From: Phycisphaerales bacterium
Lineage (GTDB): Bacteria > Planctomycetota > Phycisphaerae > Tepidisphaerales > Tepidisphaeraceae
Direction of reading: 5' to 3'
Assembly: GCA_028288905.1 (NCBI GenBank)
Contig: JAQGHJ010000060.1
Location: 1-9,482, forward strand
Length of the DNA stretch: 9,482 bases
Part shown: positions 1-6,189 of the stretch, in pieces
Layout of the letters: each line of letters starts with the position of its first letter
Numbering within the stretch: the stretch's first letter is position 1
Notes under the pieces: model-generated
The model's input: only the letters and a program-made list of their open reading frames with translations
Databases searched by the model: none
Told to the model about the DNA's origin: nothing
Made by a program: the position numbers and the translations under genes

Positions 1-1976
1 ACGTTCCCGACCACCGCCGCTCGGGTGTACGGGTCGGCCGTGTCCACTCGCAGTTCGACGTCCGGCGGCCATGCGGCCCTCACCTCGTCGAACAGCCTGC
101 CGTTCGCCGCGGCGGCGGCCACCGTGGCGGCGTCCGAGAGCGCGTACTGAAGTTCCAGCTCACATCGGGCGTGCCGGCCGGCTGCGCTAACGTCGACCGC
201 CGACCAGCCCGGCGCGGCGAAAAGTGTTCCGAGCGACTCGGTTAACCGAGCCGCGTGGAGGAACGGCTCGTGCGGCCGGCCGGGCACCACCGGCCCGTTC
301 AGCGCCGTCACCATGCCCGCGATCTTCCGCCGCAGGGCGTCGGCATCCCCCAGGCTCGCCAGCGCGTACAGGGCGTGGACCTGGGCCGCCGGCACCCGCG
401 CCCCGTCTACGCGGACGAGCGCGTCCACGGCGGTGCGGTCGTCCCGCTCGTACAGCAGCCGGCTGGCCACGTCCCGGTGCCACCCGTTGGCGTGCTCCAG
501 CGTCGCCACCAGCTCGGCCGTCGTCGCCTTGCCCAGCCGCGGGACGGGCCGCTGCTTGTAACCGTCGGGCACGACGCGGTAGATCCGCCCGCGGTCCCGG
601 CCGCTCGTCAGGTCCAGGTGCTGCTTGATCGCGTCCGGCAGGCTGTCCGGGTGCTCGATCACCTCGCGGCAGACGTCGAGCACGAATAGCGAGCCGTCGG
701 GAGCGTTGGCGAATTGGGCCGGGCGGAACCAGATGTCCTCGGACGCGAGGAACTCCTTCCCCTCGTCCACCCGCTCGCCCCGAAGCAGGACGCCGCCGGT
801 CGGGACGAGCCGCTTGCGGTGGACGAGGTTCGACCCGACGTCGCCGACGAACGCCATGCCGCGGCAGTCGGGCATCGCGTCGCCGCGGTAGATCGTGACG
901 CCGGTCGCGCCGGTGAAGTACCCGGCCGGGCGGCCCCCGCCCTCGATCAGGCCCTTGCTCTCGCCGCTGACCCGCATACGGGTGCGGACGACCCGCCACG
1001 GCTCGACCGGGCTGACGCGGAAGACGGCCGCCTGCGGGCCGTCGGCCGCGATGCTCACCCGGGCGGGCGGCAGCGGGACGAGCGGGTTGAGGTTGGCGTA
1101 TCGGTCGTCGTAGACGATCTGCTGGAGGTGGTCGGAGTTGGAGCTGACGAACTTTCTGCCGAAGTCGTCGAAGCACATGCCGTGCTGCCCGCCGCCGCTC
1201 TCGGGCCGCAGGTCGAGCCGGCGGGGGTCGAACGAGAAATCCCGGCCGCTGAGGCTCACTGCCGCCGGGGGCGGGCCGGCGGCCACGCGGGAGCCGAGGG
1301 TGCCGACCGCGCCGCCCTCGACCGTCCAGCCATCCGCCCGGCGGACGCTACCGCCGTTGCTGCTGGTCGCCCCGTGGACGCGGTTGTCGATCCCCCACCG
1401 GAAGCTGTTCAGCAGGCCCTGGACGTTCTTCGTGCCGAACCCGGTGAACACGGTCCGCCGCACGTCGGCCTTGCCGTCTCCGTCGGTGTCCTTGAGGTAC
1501 AGCACGTCCGGCGCGGACCCGACGAAGCACCCGCCGCCGTAGCACAGGACGGCCGTCGGCCAGTGCAGGGTCTCGGCCAACACCGTCCGCTTGTCGAAGA
1601 CGCCATCGCCGTCGGTGTCCTCCAGCACGGCGATGCGCCCGAGCGGCTGGCCGGTGGGGAACGGGTAGTCGACCATCTCGCAGACGAACGCCCGGCCGTC
1701 CTCGTCGAAGTCGATGGCGACGGGGCTGAACACCAGCGGCTCGGCCGCCACGAGTTGGGCCGCGTAGCCGGGGAGCGTGCGGATCATCTTCGCCGAGTCG
1801 GCTGGCGTCCGCGGGGGGACGCGGGGCAGCTCGGCGGCGAGGTCGGGGCGGGTGGCGGCCGGGCGAGTGGCGGGGCGGGATGCCGCATCGGCGGCTACCG
1901 ACGCCGTCGGGCAAGGCGAACCCAGGACCAGCGCAATTGCGATCGCGGCAGCGGACGTGAGGGGGAAATGCTTCAT
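1..1976 (-). CDS. PVC-type membrane-bound dehydrogenase domain protein, exported, 3' end outside window
   Basis: The frame is open from the ATG at 1976 to the window edge: 658 codons plus two bases with no stop. Residues 1-29 look like a Sec signal peptide: MKHF, then a hydrophobic stretch (about 9-19), then a small-residue region ending TASVAADA. After an Ala/Pro/Arg-rich linker, residues 60-470 match the N-terminal dehydrogenase/beta-propeller-like domain of planctomycete proteins (the family described by TIGR02604). Its hallmarks are GGGQHG (261-266), GFGTKNVQG (179-187), DIWFRPAQFANAPDGSLFV (414-432) and REVIEHPDSLPDAIKQHLDL (437-456), followed by TSGRDRGRIYRVV. Two DTDGDG loops at 120-125 and 163-168 resemble calcium-binding EF-hand/dockerin loops. 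Residues 485-650 are helical and HEAT-repeat-like. In the family a C-terminal haem-binding CxxCH domain often follows; here that part would be off the window. Substrate is unknown. No clear Shine-Dalgarno precedes the ATG. The start was chosen because it gives the signal peptide. Confidence 0.9.
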   Translation of the reverse strand, partial: MKHFPLTSAAAIAIALVLGSPCPTASVAADAASRPATRPAATRPDLAAELPRVPPRTPADSAKMIRTLPGYAAQLVAAEPLVFSPVAIDFDEDGRAFVCEMVDYPFPTGQPLGRIAVLEDTDGDGVFDKRTVLAETLHWPTAVLCYGGGCFVGSAPDVLYLKDTDGDGKADVRRTVFTGFGTKNVQGLLNSFRWGIDNRVHGATSSNGGSVRRADGWTVEGGAVGTLGSRVAAGPPPAAVSLSGRDFSFDPRRLDLRPESGGGQHGMCFDDFGRKFVSSNSDHLQQIVYDDRYANLNPLVPLPPARVSIAADGPQAAVFRVSPVEPWRVVRTRMRVSGESKGLIEGGGRPAGYFTGATGVTIYRGDAMPDCRGMAFVGDVGSNLVHRKRLVPTGGVLLRGERVDEGKEFLASEDIWFRPAQFANAPDGSLFVLDVCREVIEHPDSLPDAIKQHLDLTSGRDRGRIYRVVPDGYKQRPVPRLGKATTAELVATLEHANGWHRDVASRLLYERDDRTAVDALVRVDGARVPAAQVHALYALASLGDADALRRKIAGMVTALNGPVVPGRPHEPFLHAARLTESLGTLFAAPGWSAVDVSAAGRHARCELELQYALSDAATVAAAAANGRLFDEVRAAWPPDVELRVDTADPYTRAAVVGN

Positions 1977-2065
1977 GGCGAGGTGCCACGCATCATAACG
2001 ATAATCCCTGACCCCAAGGACGTCGCGGGATCAAATTGAATCAGACGGCCCGTACGTAGTCGGCT

Positions 2066-2086
2066 GGCCGACACCGGATACCGGCC
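2066..2086. other. Short inverted repeat between the two exported-protein genes
   Basis: GGCCG at 2066-2070 pairs with CGGCC at 2082-2086 across an 11-base loop. It sits in the 169-bp gap between the stop of the 743-residue protein and the start of the dehydrogenase gene. No T-run follows on the minus strand, so it is not a convincing intrinsic terminator. The two genes may therefore be read as one transcript. This is a weak feature that could arise by chance in GC-rich DNA. Confidence 0.25.
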
Positions 2087-2126
2087 GCGCTCCTTCCTCT
2101 CCCCGCGGGAACGAAAGGTAACCCGA

Positions 2127-2146
2127 CCGGTCCGGTCCGGTCCGGT
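2127..2146. repeat. Tandem pentanucleotide repeat (CCGGT)x4
   Basis: Four perfect copies of CCGGT lie end to end immediately downstream of the 743-residue minus-strand gene. The last base of the array (T2146) is the final base of that gene's TGA stop codon read on the minus strand. Copy-number change would not alter the protein, because every unit ends in the same base. It would only change the length of the 3' untranslated region. Confidence 0.85.
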
Positions 2147-4377
2147 CAGGGCAGCGGCGGCAGCCCCCGCTTCGTCCGCTGGGCGTTGATCTTCTCGCGG
2201 GCCGCGTCCATCGCATACCACTCGACGTGGCAGTCGGCGAAGAGAAGGTTGAGGCCCTCGGTCAGCCCGTCCTCTTTCTCGTACCCGATGATCGTATCGG
2301 GGCCTTCGGTCGTCTTGAGCCCGCCGCCAATCCAAACGTAACCGCCATTCGCCTCGACCCACTTGGCGGCTTGGACGGGGTCAGCGAACCGGGGGGCCGG
2401 ACCTGTATTCACCCGCGGGTTGACGGCCACCTCGGCCGTCAGCTCCGACTTCCTGAACAGCTCGCCCATCGTCGCCGGGAACCGTCCCTTGTTCTCGTTC
2501 GCGTACATGATCCCGGCAATCCCGATCTGCCGCAGATTGCTCGCGCTCTTCACCCGGTTCGCCTGCTCCCGAGCGCGGTTCAGGCTCGGCAGAAGCACGC
2601 TGGCCAGGAACGGCGCCGACTGCGTGCTACTCAGCGGGTCGGCGGCGAGGACCGTCGCGCCCGGGAACGGGCTGAGCATCTTCGCGTGGATCCCGTCCTT
2701 GTCCGTCCACGTCACCGACCCGGCCGGGGACAGGTGCGGCATCAGCTTGCCCAGCGGCGGCAGCAGCATGGCCGGGGCGGGGACGCCGAACACGTCGGCG
2801 AAGTTGGCCAAGCGGCTGACGGCGACCCAGCTCGCGTAACTGTCCGGGGCGGTCTTCGGCAGGTCGCTCCAGGCGAACCCGTTGGCGGCCGTGACGCCGA
2901 GCCGCTTGCGGAGGGCGGCGAAGTCCGGGTTGTCCAGGATCGACTTTCGGCCGCCCGCCATCGCCGCCCCGCCGCCGATCTGGTCGAGTGCCCCGGCCAC
3001 CATCTGCGGGAACAGGGCAACGACCAGGTGCCCTTCCTTCACGGCCCAGCTCGGGGAGATCAGCGGCGTGCCCAAGTAGTGGATCGTCGTGCCGCCGGCC
3101 TGGGTCGTCAGGAACTTCAGGCTGACGTTCTTCTCGTGGATGTTCTTGGCCAGTTCGTCGTTCACCAGCCGTTCGAGCTTGGCGAACGCGGCCTCGGCCT
3201 TGGCCGGGTCCTTGAGCCGGTTCAGGAACACGATGCCGCCGGGCGTCCGCCCGCCGGTGTTCGGGTCGACGTAGTACGCCCACTCGTCGCCGAGGGCGGC
3301 GATCACGTCCCGCTGGAGGTCGAGCCCGAGCCGGCGGTTCGCCTCGGCGAACGCCTTGTCCCACTCCTCGGCGGCCCGCGGCTCGACCTGCCCGACGGCC
3401 GTCCTGAGCCCGGCCAGCAGCTGGGACAGGTTCAGCTTCGACGCGCCGGCCATGGTCGCCGTGGCAGGGATCGACTTGTAAGCCGCGTCGGACAGCGGCG
3501 TCGGGTCGGCCAGCGCCAACAGCCCCGGCCGGGGCTCCGGGGCGGCGAGGAAGAACATGTCGGCCCACTCCTTGCCGTCGAACCCGCTGGACCAAACGAA
3601 CCGCTTGACCCCCTTCAGCCCGACCGCGTCCCGCACCTTCGGCCACGCGTCTTGTGCCGGCGGCGGCCCGAATTGCTTGACGGCTTGGTCGGCGAGCGCG
3701 ACGAACTTCTCGGCGTCGGCATAAGCGACGAACGACGCGTCCTTCACCAGGTGCGGGCGCACGCCGACGACCCCGGGTGACCCGGCTACGCTGGCGCCCG
3801 CGTTAGCGGCCGGGACCGCGCCCTCCGCGTAGCCGATCGAGACGACCACCGTCTCGCCGCTCTTGCTCGCCCGCACCATCTGCCGGACGGGGTCCGGCGC
3901 GTTCGCCAGCAGCGTCTGAACGTGTTGCAGCAGGGCCGCGGCGTCTGGCCCGGCTTGGCACACGATGCCGGCCTTGGGGGTCGGCTGCCCGCCCTGCGGC
4001 AGGTCGGGCGTGCCGACGAACACCGCCGTCGGGTGCTTCAGCATCGGCACCAGCAGCGGCCGCAGGGCGGACAACGCCTGGGCCGCGTCCCGGTCCTCGC
4101 GGCCGAGCAGATCGGCCAGCTTCGGCAGCGTGTCGTCGACCAGCTTTCGGAACTCGGCCAGGTCGAGCACGGCCTTGAGGTGCGACCCCTTGAACCCCGG
4201 GCTCTCGGCGTCGTACCCGAGCCACCCGACGTACACGATGGCGTCGGCCGGCACCCGGTCGACCAGTGGCTGGGCAGCCGCCGGCTTCGGCAACACCGCA
4301 AGGGTGGCGACGAGCACCAGCCACACCGACGCGAACGTTCGCCGACGGGCCGAACGGAAAACGGGACCTGCGGTCAC
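2146..4377 (-). CDS. Exported protein with DUF1559/pseudopilin-like C-terminal tail
   Basis: This 743-residue protein starts with GTG at 4377, preceded by a strong Shine-Dalgarno six bases upstream. Residues 9-36 form a signal peptide: an RSARRR basic start, a hydrophobic core (about 15-29) and a PAAAQ cleavage-type site. Residues 37-590 are a large extracytoplasmic region beginning VPADAIVYVGWLGYD. It resembles planctomycete proteins of the DUF3352-like kind, but I cannot assign a function. Residues 594-635 read VLLPSLNRAREQANR, then SNLRQIGIAGIMYANENKGRFP, which matches the segment just after the membrane helix in DUF1559 pseudopilin-like proteins. Near the end LNLLFADCHVEW (709-720) resembles the family's H-X9-DG-type C-terminal motif, with Cys where Gly is usual. 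The prepilin cleavage motif and N-terminal helix of true pseudopilins are absent. Role unknown; it may act at the cell surface or with secretion machinery. Existence of the gene is near certain; the functional call is loose. Confidence 0.88.
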   Translation of the reverse strand: MTAGPVFRSARRRTFASVWLVLVATLAVLPKPAAAQPLVDRVPADAIVYVGWLGYDAESPGFKGSHLKAVLDLAEFRKLVDDTLPKLADLLGREDRDAAQALSALRPLLVPMLKHPTAVFVGTPDLPQGGQPTPKAGIVCQAGPDAAALLQHVQTLLANAPDPVRQMVRASKSGETVVVSIGYAEGAVPAANAGASVAGSPGVVGVRPHLVKDASFVAYADAEKFVALADQAVKQFGPPPAQDAWPKVRDAVGLKGVKRFVWSSGFDGKEWADMFFLAAPEPRPGLLALADPTPLSDAAYKSIPATATMAGASKLNLSQLLAGLRTAVGQVEPRAAEEWDKAFAEANRRLGLDLQRDVIAALGDEWAYYVDPNTGGRTPGGIVFLNRLKDPAKAEAAFAKLERLVNDELAKNIHEKNVSLKFLTTQAGGTTIHYLGTPLISPSWAVKEGHLVVALFPQMVAGALDQIGGGAAMAGGRKSILDNPDFAALRKRLGVTAANGFAWSDLPKTAPDSYASWVAVSRLANFADVFGVPAPAMLLPPLGKLMPHLSPAGSVTWTDKDGIHAKMLSPFPGATVLAADPLSSTQSAPFLASVLLPSLNRAREQANRVKSASNLRQIGIAGIMYANENKGRFPATMGELFRKSELTAEVAVNPRVNTGPAPRFADPVQAAKWVEANGGYVWIGGGLKTTEGPDTIIGYEKEDGLTEGLNLLFADCHVEWYAMDAAREKINAQRTKRGLPPLP

Positions 4378-4383
4378 GGGAGC

Positions 4384-4389
4384 CCTCCT
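4384..4389 (-). promoter_or_regulatory. Ribosome-binding site supporting the GTG start at 4377
   Basis: Read on the minus strand, AGGAGG (within GAGGAGGG) lies six bases upstream of the GTG at 4377-4375. This near-perfect anti-16S match at good spacing decides the start codon of the 743-residue protein, which otherwise would be doubtful because the codon is GTG. Confidence 0.8.
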
Positions 4390-4541
4390 CGCATGATGGT
4401 GGTGTGACCGGACCCGGAGGCCGGTCGGACGGGTCGGCTCAGCTTACCGAAAGTTGGGCCGCCCGGAAGGGCTAGGCGTTCCCCGAGCAATAGGAGGGCG
4501 ACGAGCGGAAGTCCGAACGTTCCCCGACACCACCGATGCGG

Positions 4542-4585
4542 CCGGCTGACGTGCTGCGGGCCCCGCACCACGGCTCGTCAGCCGG
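4542..4585. repeat. Inverted repeat, 9-bp perfect stem with inner hairpin
   Basis: CCGGCTGAC (4542-4550) is exactly complementary to GTCAGCCGG (4577-4585). Inside, TGCGG (4555-4559) pairs with CCGCA (4563-4567) over a three-base loop. No T-run follows on either strand, so it is not a standard intrinsic terminator. It may be a structured RNA element in the 5' region of the minus-strand gene or an extragenic repeat. Confidence 0.6.
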
Positions 4586-4851
4586 TGCGGTGGACCTTCT
4601 GGCGTCATGACACATCGATCATTCAGTTGATGCTGACCTTCGCCCTGAGAGGTGCAGGCGCTCGCCGCACTATTTGGGTGCCGTGGGCCGTGGTACCCGG
4701 CTTCCTATGGTGAATAGGGATGGCCCCGCGAGCCCGGCCTGCCACGAGCCGAAGATTTCGCCAAAGGCTGGCACACCTTCTGGGTGTAAACGCTCGCCCC
4801 CGCGGCTAGCGAGCAGTGGGAAAGGCGGAGCGAATCAAACATGCCGCAACG

Positions 4852-4894
4852 GCGAGCCCCCGGCGACGCGTCGAGTGCGTCGCCGGGGGCTCGC
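4852..4894. repeat. Perfect 18-bp inverted repeat, 7-base loop
   Basis: The arm at 4852-4869 (GCGAGCCCCCGGCGACGC) is exactly complementary to 4877-4894, with the seven-base loop gtcgagt between. An 18-bp perfect match at this spacing is far beyond chance. Neither side is followed by a clean T-run (ttctac on the plus strand), so it is not a classical intrinsic terminator. It is flanked by no gene on the plus strand and lies downstream of the KGG gene on the minus strand. It may be a REP-like extragenic palindrome or the stem of a small RNA. Confidence 0.8.
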
Positions 4895-4935
4895 TTCTAC
4901 GGAAACAATGTCCTAGCACCGACTCACCGCCAGAT

Positions 4936-4965
4936 GGACTTGGCCCTCCGGGGCCAATTTCGTCC
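4936..4965 (+). terminator. Hairpin with short T-run, terminator-like
   Basis: TTGGCCC (4940-4946) pairs with GGGCCAA (4951-4957) around the tetraloop TCCG, followed by TTT and then C. GGAC (4936-4939) can also pair with GTCC (4962-4965) to extend the stem. On the plus strand this looks like a weak intrinsic terminator, but no plus-strand gene ends nearby. If a small RNA is transcribed from 4600-4935 this would be its natural end. Confidence 0.4.
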
Positions 4966-5060
4966 TCACCGTACGGGCAAAAAGACCGGCATCCGAGGCG
5001 GACGGACTTATCGAGGCGTGAAGGCCAGCCTTCGTACCCCGTACTGGTTTAGGCATCCCC

Positions 5061-5097
5061 AAATATGCGACAGCCCACCGAGCACAAGGGGGCTGCC
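5061..5097 (-). terminator. Probable intrinsic terminator of the KGG-protein gene
   Basis: Read on the minus strand, GGCAGCCC (5097-5090) pairs with GGGCTGTC (5076-5069), eight pairs including one G-U. The stem is followed after two bases by the AT-rich run ATATTT (5066-5061). It begins 11 bases after the stop codon at 5108, the expected position for a terminator. The T-run is interrupted, so termination may be partial. Confidence 0.5.
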
Positions 5098-5107
5098 GTG
5101 GCGGCCC

Positions 5108-5440
5108 TCACTGCCCCGGATGCGAACCGCCGGCGGACTCGCCGCCCTCGTTCTTGCTTTCGCGGACGGCCTGACGCTTGCCGGCCGACTTCTTCCCGCC
5201 GATCCGCCCGATCCGCGACATGTGCTCACGGTTCGAACTGACGCGCTGGCCTCCCTTTTGGCCCGCCGCCCGCGCCTCGTCGGACGTGAACTCGTGCGCG
5301 GTTCCCTTTGCATGGGCCGCCTGCCCGCCCTTTCGGGCGATCTCACGCTGGCGGTCGTGGTCCATCGACGCGAACCCCCGACTGCTGTGCGAATCCTCTC
5401 GGCTCGCTTGCCCGGATTGGGTCTCCTGAGTGGCTTCCAT
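5108..5440 (-). CDS. KGG-repeat general-stress protein (YciG/GsiB-like)
   Basis: This protein has 110 residues. The frame could begin further upstream at 5503, but the ATG at 5440 has AAAGGAG six bases upstream and gives the expected N-terminus, so it is the start. The protein is small, hydrophilic and rich in Gly, Lys, Ser, Glu and Gln, with no signal peptide or membrane segment; a cytoplasmic, probably disordered protein is inferred. It carries the KGG (stress-induced protein) repeat: RGFASMDHDRQREIARKGGQ (21-40), then FTSDEARAAGQKGGQ (51-65), then a degenerate third copy REHMSRIGRIGGKKS (71-85). In known families (E. coli YciG, Bacillus GsiB) such proteins accompany general or desiccation-type stress and resemble plant LEA proteins; no enzymatic activity is known. 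It is monocistronic, with a terminator-like hairpin after the stop. Confidence 0.9.
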   Translation of the reverse strand: MEATQETQSGQASREDSHSSRGFASMDHDRQREIARKGGQAAHAKGTAHEFTSDEARAAGQKGGQRVSSNREHMSRIGRIGGKKSAGKRQAVRESKNEGGESAGGSHPGQ

Positions 5441-5446
5441 GAGTGA

Positions 5447-5453
5447 CTCCTTT
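5447..5453 (-). promoter_or_regulatory. Ribosome-binding site of the KGG-protein gene
   Basis: AAAGGAG on the minus strand lies six bases upstream of the ATG at 5440-5438. It selects this ATG over the upstream in-frame start at 5503, which has no comparable signal. Confidence 0.8.
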
Positions 5454-5554
5454 CGTTCCGATGTGCCCGTTGTGTGCTCGACGCCCTCGGCAACACCTCC
5501 CAACGCGAGGCGTATGAACCCTCACCAAACCCACTTTTGCAACGGCAGTGCCTG

Positions 5555-5830
5555 CTAACGCTACGGAGCGTTGGATTTAGGAGATTTAACTAAAGCCATT
5601 GCTGCACGAAGCTATGGAATAAATCCAAAGTCTTGGAGCCAAAGCGATAAGGGCAGGCGGTTGGCTGAGCGCGAATTTGAGCCTTCCGCTCGTTTTGCAG
5701 AGGTGCAGGCCGGAACCCGACCTAGAAAACGCTTAGTACCGGCCAATGCGTCGGTGTCGGGACGTCAAGCGTTAGCCGGACCGCACGGATGGGTGGTAGG
5801 TAAGGCACCCCGAATGGCTAAGCCTGCTGC
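5555..5830. ncRNA. Candidate structured non-coding RNA in an AT-richer island
   Basis: Base composition drops to about 40% GC over 5571-5640 and about 48% over 5571-5700 by my count, against clearly GC-rich genes either side. Complementary segments are dense. AACGCT/AGCGTT (5557-5562/5567-5572) has a 4-base loop. TTGGATTTA/TAAATCCAA (5571-5579/5620-5628) encloses CCAT-GCT/AGC-ATGG (5596-5603/5610-5617). AGCCAA/TTGGCT is at 5637-5642/5661-5666 and GAGCG/CGCTC at 5667-5671/5687-5691. Three mutually crossing pairs follow: GGCCGG/CCGGCC (5708-5713/5739-5744), CCCGAC/GTCGGG (5716-5721/5756-5761) and AACGCTT/AAGCGTT (5728-5734/5767-5773). TTAGCC/GGCTAA (5772-5777/5816-5821) encloses GGGTG/CACCC. 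The crossings suggest pseudoknots or alternative folds. A 108-codon open frame (5571-5897, TTG start) runs through it but has AT-rich third positions, no Shine-Dalgarno and no recognised domain. I could not match tmRNA, RNase P, SRP, 6S, group I/II intron or a known riboswitch. Strand is undecided. Confidence 0.35.
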
Positions 5831-5925
5831 GAGGATTTCCGCCGGCGGAGCACGTAGGAGAGATAACCGGTCTAAACTTCCTCCCACGCGTACCTGATGG
5901 GTAGATTGACAAGTTTTTCGCCCTC

Positions 5926-5946
5926 ATATCGCGTTAGCGACGATAT
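5926..5946. repeat. Inverted repeat ATATCG/CGATAT
   Basis: ATATCG (5926-5931) pairs with CGATAT (5941-5946). Within the loop CG pairs with CG around TTAG. It is the first of a series of inverted repeats between the AT-richer island and sucA. It may belong to the sucA leader or mark an operator; no partner regulator is in the window. Confidence 0.45.
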
Positions 5947-5955
5947 CCTTAAACC

Positions 5956-5983
5956 CCCGCTGCGGTTGGTCCCTCGCAGCGGG
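5956..5983. repeat. Perfect 9-bp inverted repeat, 10-base loop
   Basis: CCCGCTGCG (5956-5964) is exactly complementary to CGCAGCGGG (5975-5983), with loop gttggtccct. There is no T-run on the plus strand. On the minus strand it is followed by GGTTTAAGG, too weak for a confident terminator. It lies about 300 bp upstream of sucA. Confidence 0.55.
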
Positions 5984-6032
5984 ACGGGGTCGTCGGGTAG
6001 CGGCCCGTTGCGGCCTGGGCGAATGGCGGCCA

Positions 6033-6074
6033 CTCGGGACCGGCAGGTAATTGCGAACCGCTGCCAGTCCCGAG
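6033..6074. repeat. 13-bp inverted repeat with one mismatch
   Basis: CTCGGGAC (6033-6040) pairs with GTCCCGAG (6067-6074). After a single C/A mismatch, GGCAG (6042-6046) pairs with CTGCC (6061-6065), leaving a 14-base loop. A second small hairpin, GTTC/GAAC (6078-6081/6086-6089), follows directly. This is a stable stem in the region upstream of sucA and probably part of a folded leader if transcription starts upstream of it. Confidence 0.6.
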
Positions 6075-6110
6075 CCGGTTCGAGTGAACGATAAGGGGCC
6101 TGCCGCGTAC

Positions 6111-6130
6111 GACTTAATAAGTCACGTGAC
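6111..6130. promoter_or_regulatory. Two overlapping palindromes, operator-like
   Basis: GACTTAATAAGTC (6111-6123) is a 5-bp inverted repeat with a 3-base centre. It overlaps GTCACGTGAC (6121-6130), a perfect 10-base palindrome with an E-box-like CACGTG core. The pair lies 150 bp upstream of the sucA start. Such symmetric sites commonly bind dimeric repressors or activators. The binding role is inferred; nothing in the window identifies a regulator. Confidence 0.4.
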
Positions 6131-6189
6131 GTAGGCGAGGGTGTCGGAGGGCGGGGTCGCGCGGATGGGAAGTCGCTTCGGTGGGGCAA

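Larger units (their letters stand above)
4391..5060. other. Non-coding stretch with several inverted repeats
   Basis: I find no credible gene in this interval. The short open frames have no Shine-Dalgarno, no recognisable domain and Arg/Pro-rich compositions typical of chance frames in GC-rich DNA. It holds inverted repeats at 4542-4585, 4773-4787 (ACACC/GGTGT, 5-base loop), 4852-4894 and 4940-4957. The 4391-4541 part should contain the promoter of the minus-strand gene starting at 4377, but no hexamer pair stands out. No tRNA, tmRNA, SRP RNA or RNase P RNA signature was seen. Confidence 0.6.

Noticed and set aside
1992..2017. TATGAT on the minus strand at 1997-1992 as -10 box for the dehydrogenase gene
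   Set aside because: Good -10 match but no acceptable -35 hexamer at 16-18 bases.
714..2039. 441-codon plus-strand frame opposite the PVC-type dehydrogenase gene
   Set aside because: The minus-strand frame carries unmistakable family motifs over its full length; the plus-strand frame is a shadow.
2227..3780. 517-codon open frame on the plus strand opposite the 743-residue protein
   Set aside because: Antisense shadow with Arg/Gly/Gln-rich composition and no recognisable motif; the minus-strand frame has a signal peptide, family motifs and a strong ribosome-binding site.
4640..4800. Cobalamin-riboswitch-like segment (GAATAGGGATGGCCCCGC)
   Set aside because: Superficial resemblance only; the conserved GCCACTG core is missing and no B12-related gene follows.
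4648..5710. 12-base direct repeat AGAGGTGCAGGC at 4648-4659 and 5699-5710
   Set aside because: A few 12-base matches are expected by chance in 9.5 kb of GC-rich DNA, and the match does not extend enough to indicate a mobile-element boundary.
5553..5777. Integron attC-like site (GCTAAC ... CAAGCGTTAGCC)
   Set aside because: The ends recall attC core sites and are complementary over 9 bases (GCTAACGCT/AGCGTTAGC), but they deviate from RYYYAAC and GTTRRRY, the span is longer than usual attC sites, and no integrase or cassette is present.
5571..5897. 108-codon plus-strand open frame in the AT-richer island
   Set aside because: TTG start with no Shine-Dalgarno, third positions unlike neighbouring genes, no recognisable domain, and overlap with dense RNA-like complementarity. 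A decayed or foreign gene is not excluded.
5555..5900. tmRNA or RNase P RNA
   Set aside because: The length and possible pseudoknots suggested tmRNA, but no tRNA-like ends, T-arm or alanine-rich tag was found. RNase P conserved core sequences are absent on both strands.
5906..5932. Promoter with perfect TTGACA at 5906-5911 and TATCGC at 5927-5932
   Set aside because: The spacer is only 15 bases and the -10 match is poor; a single hexamer match is expected by chance.
6071..6089. tRNA T-arm-like GGTTCGAGT
   Set aside because: The five bases on either side do not pair as a T-stem and no cloverleaf can be built around it.
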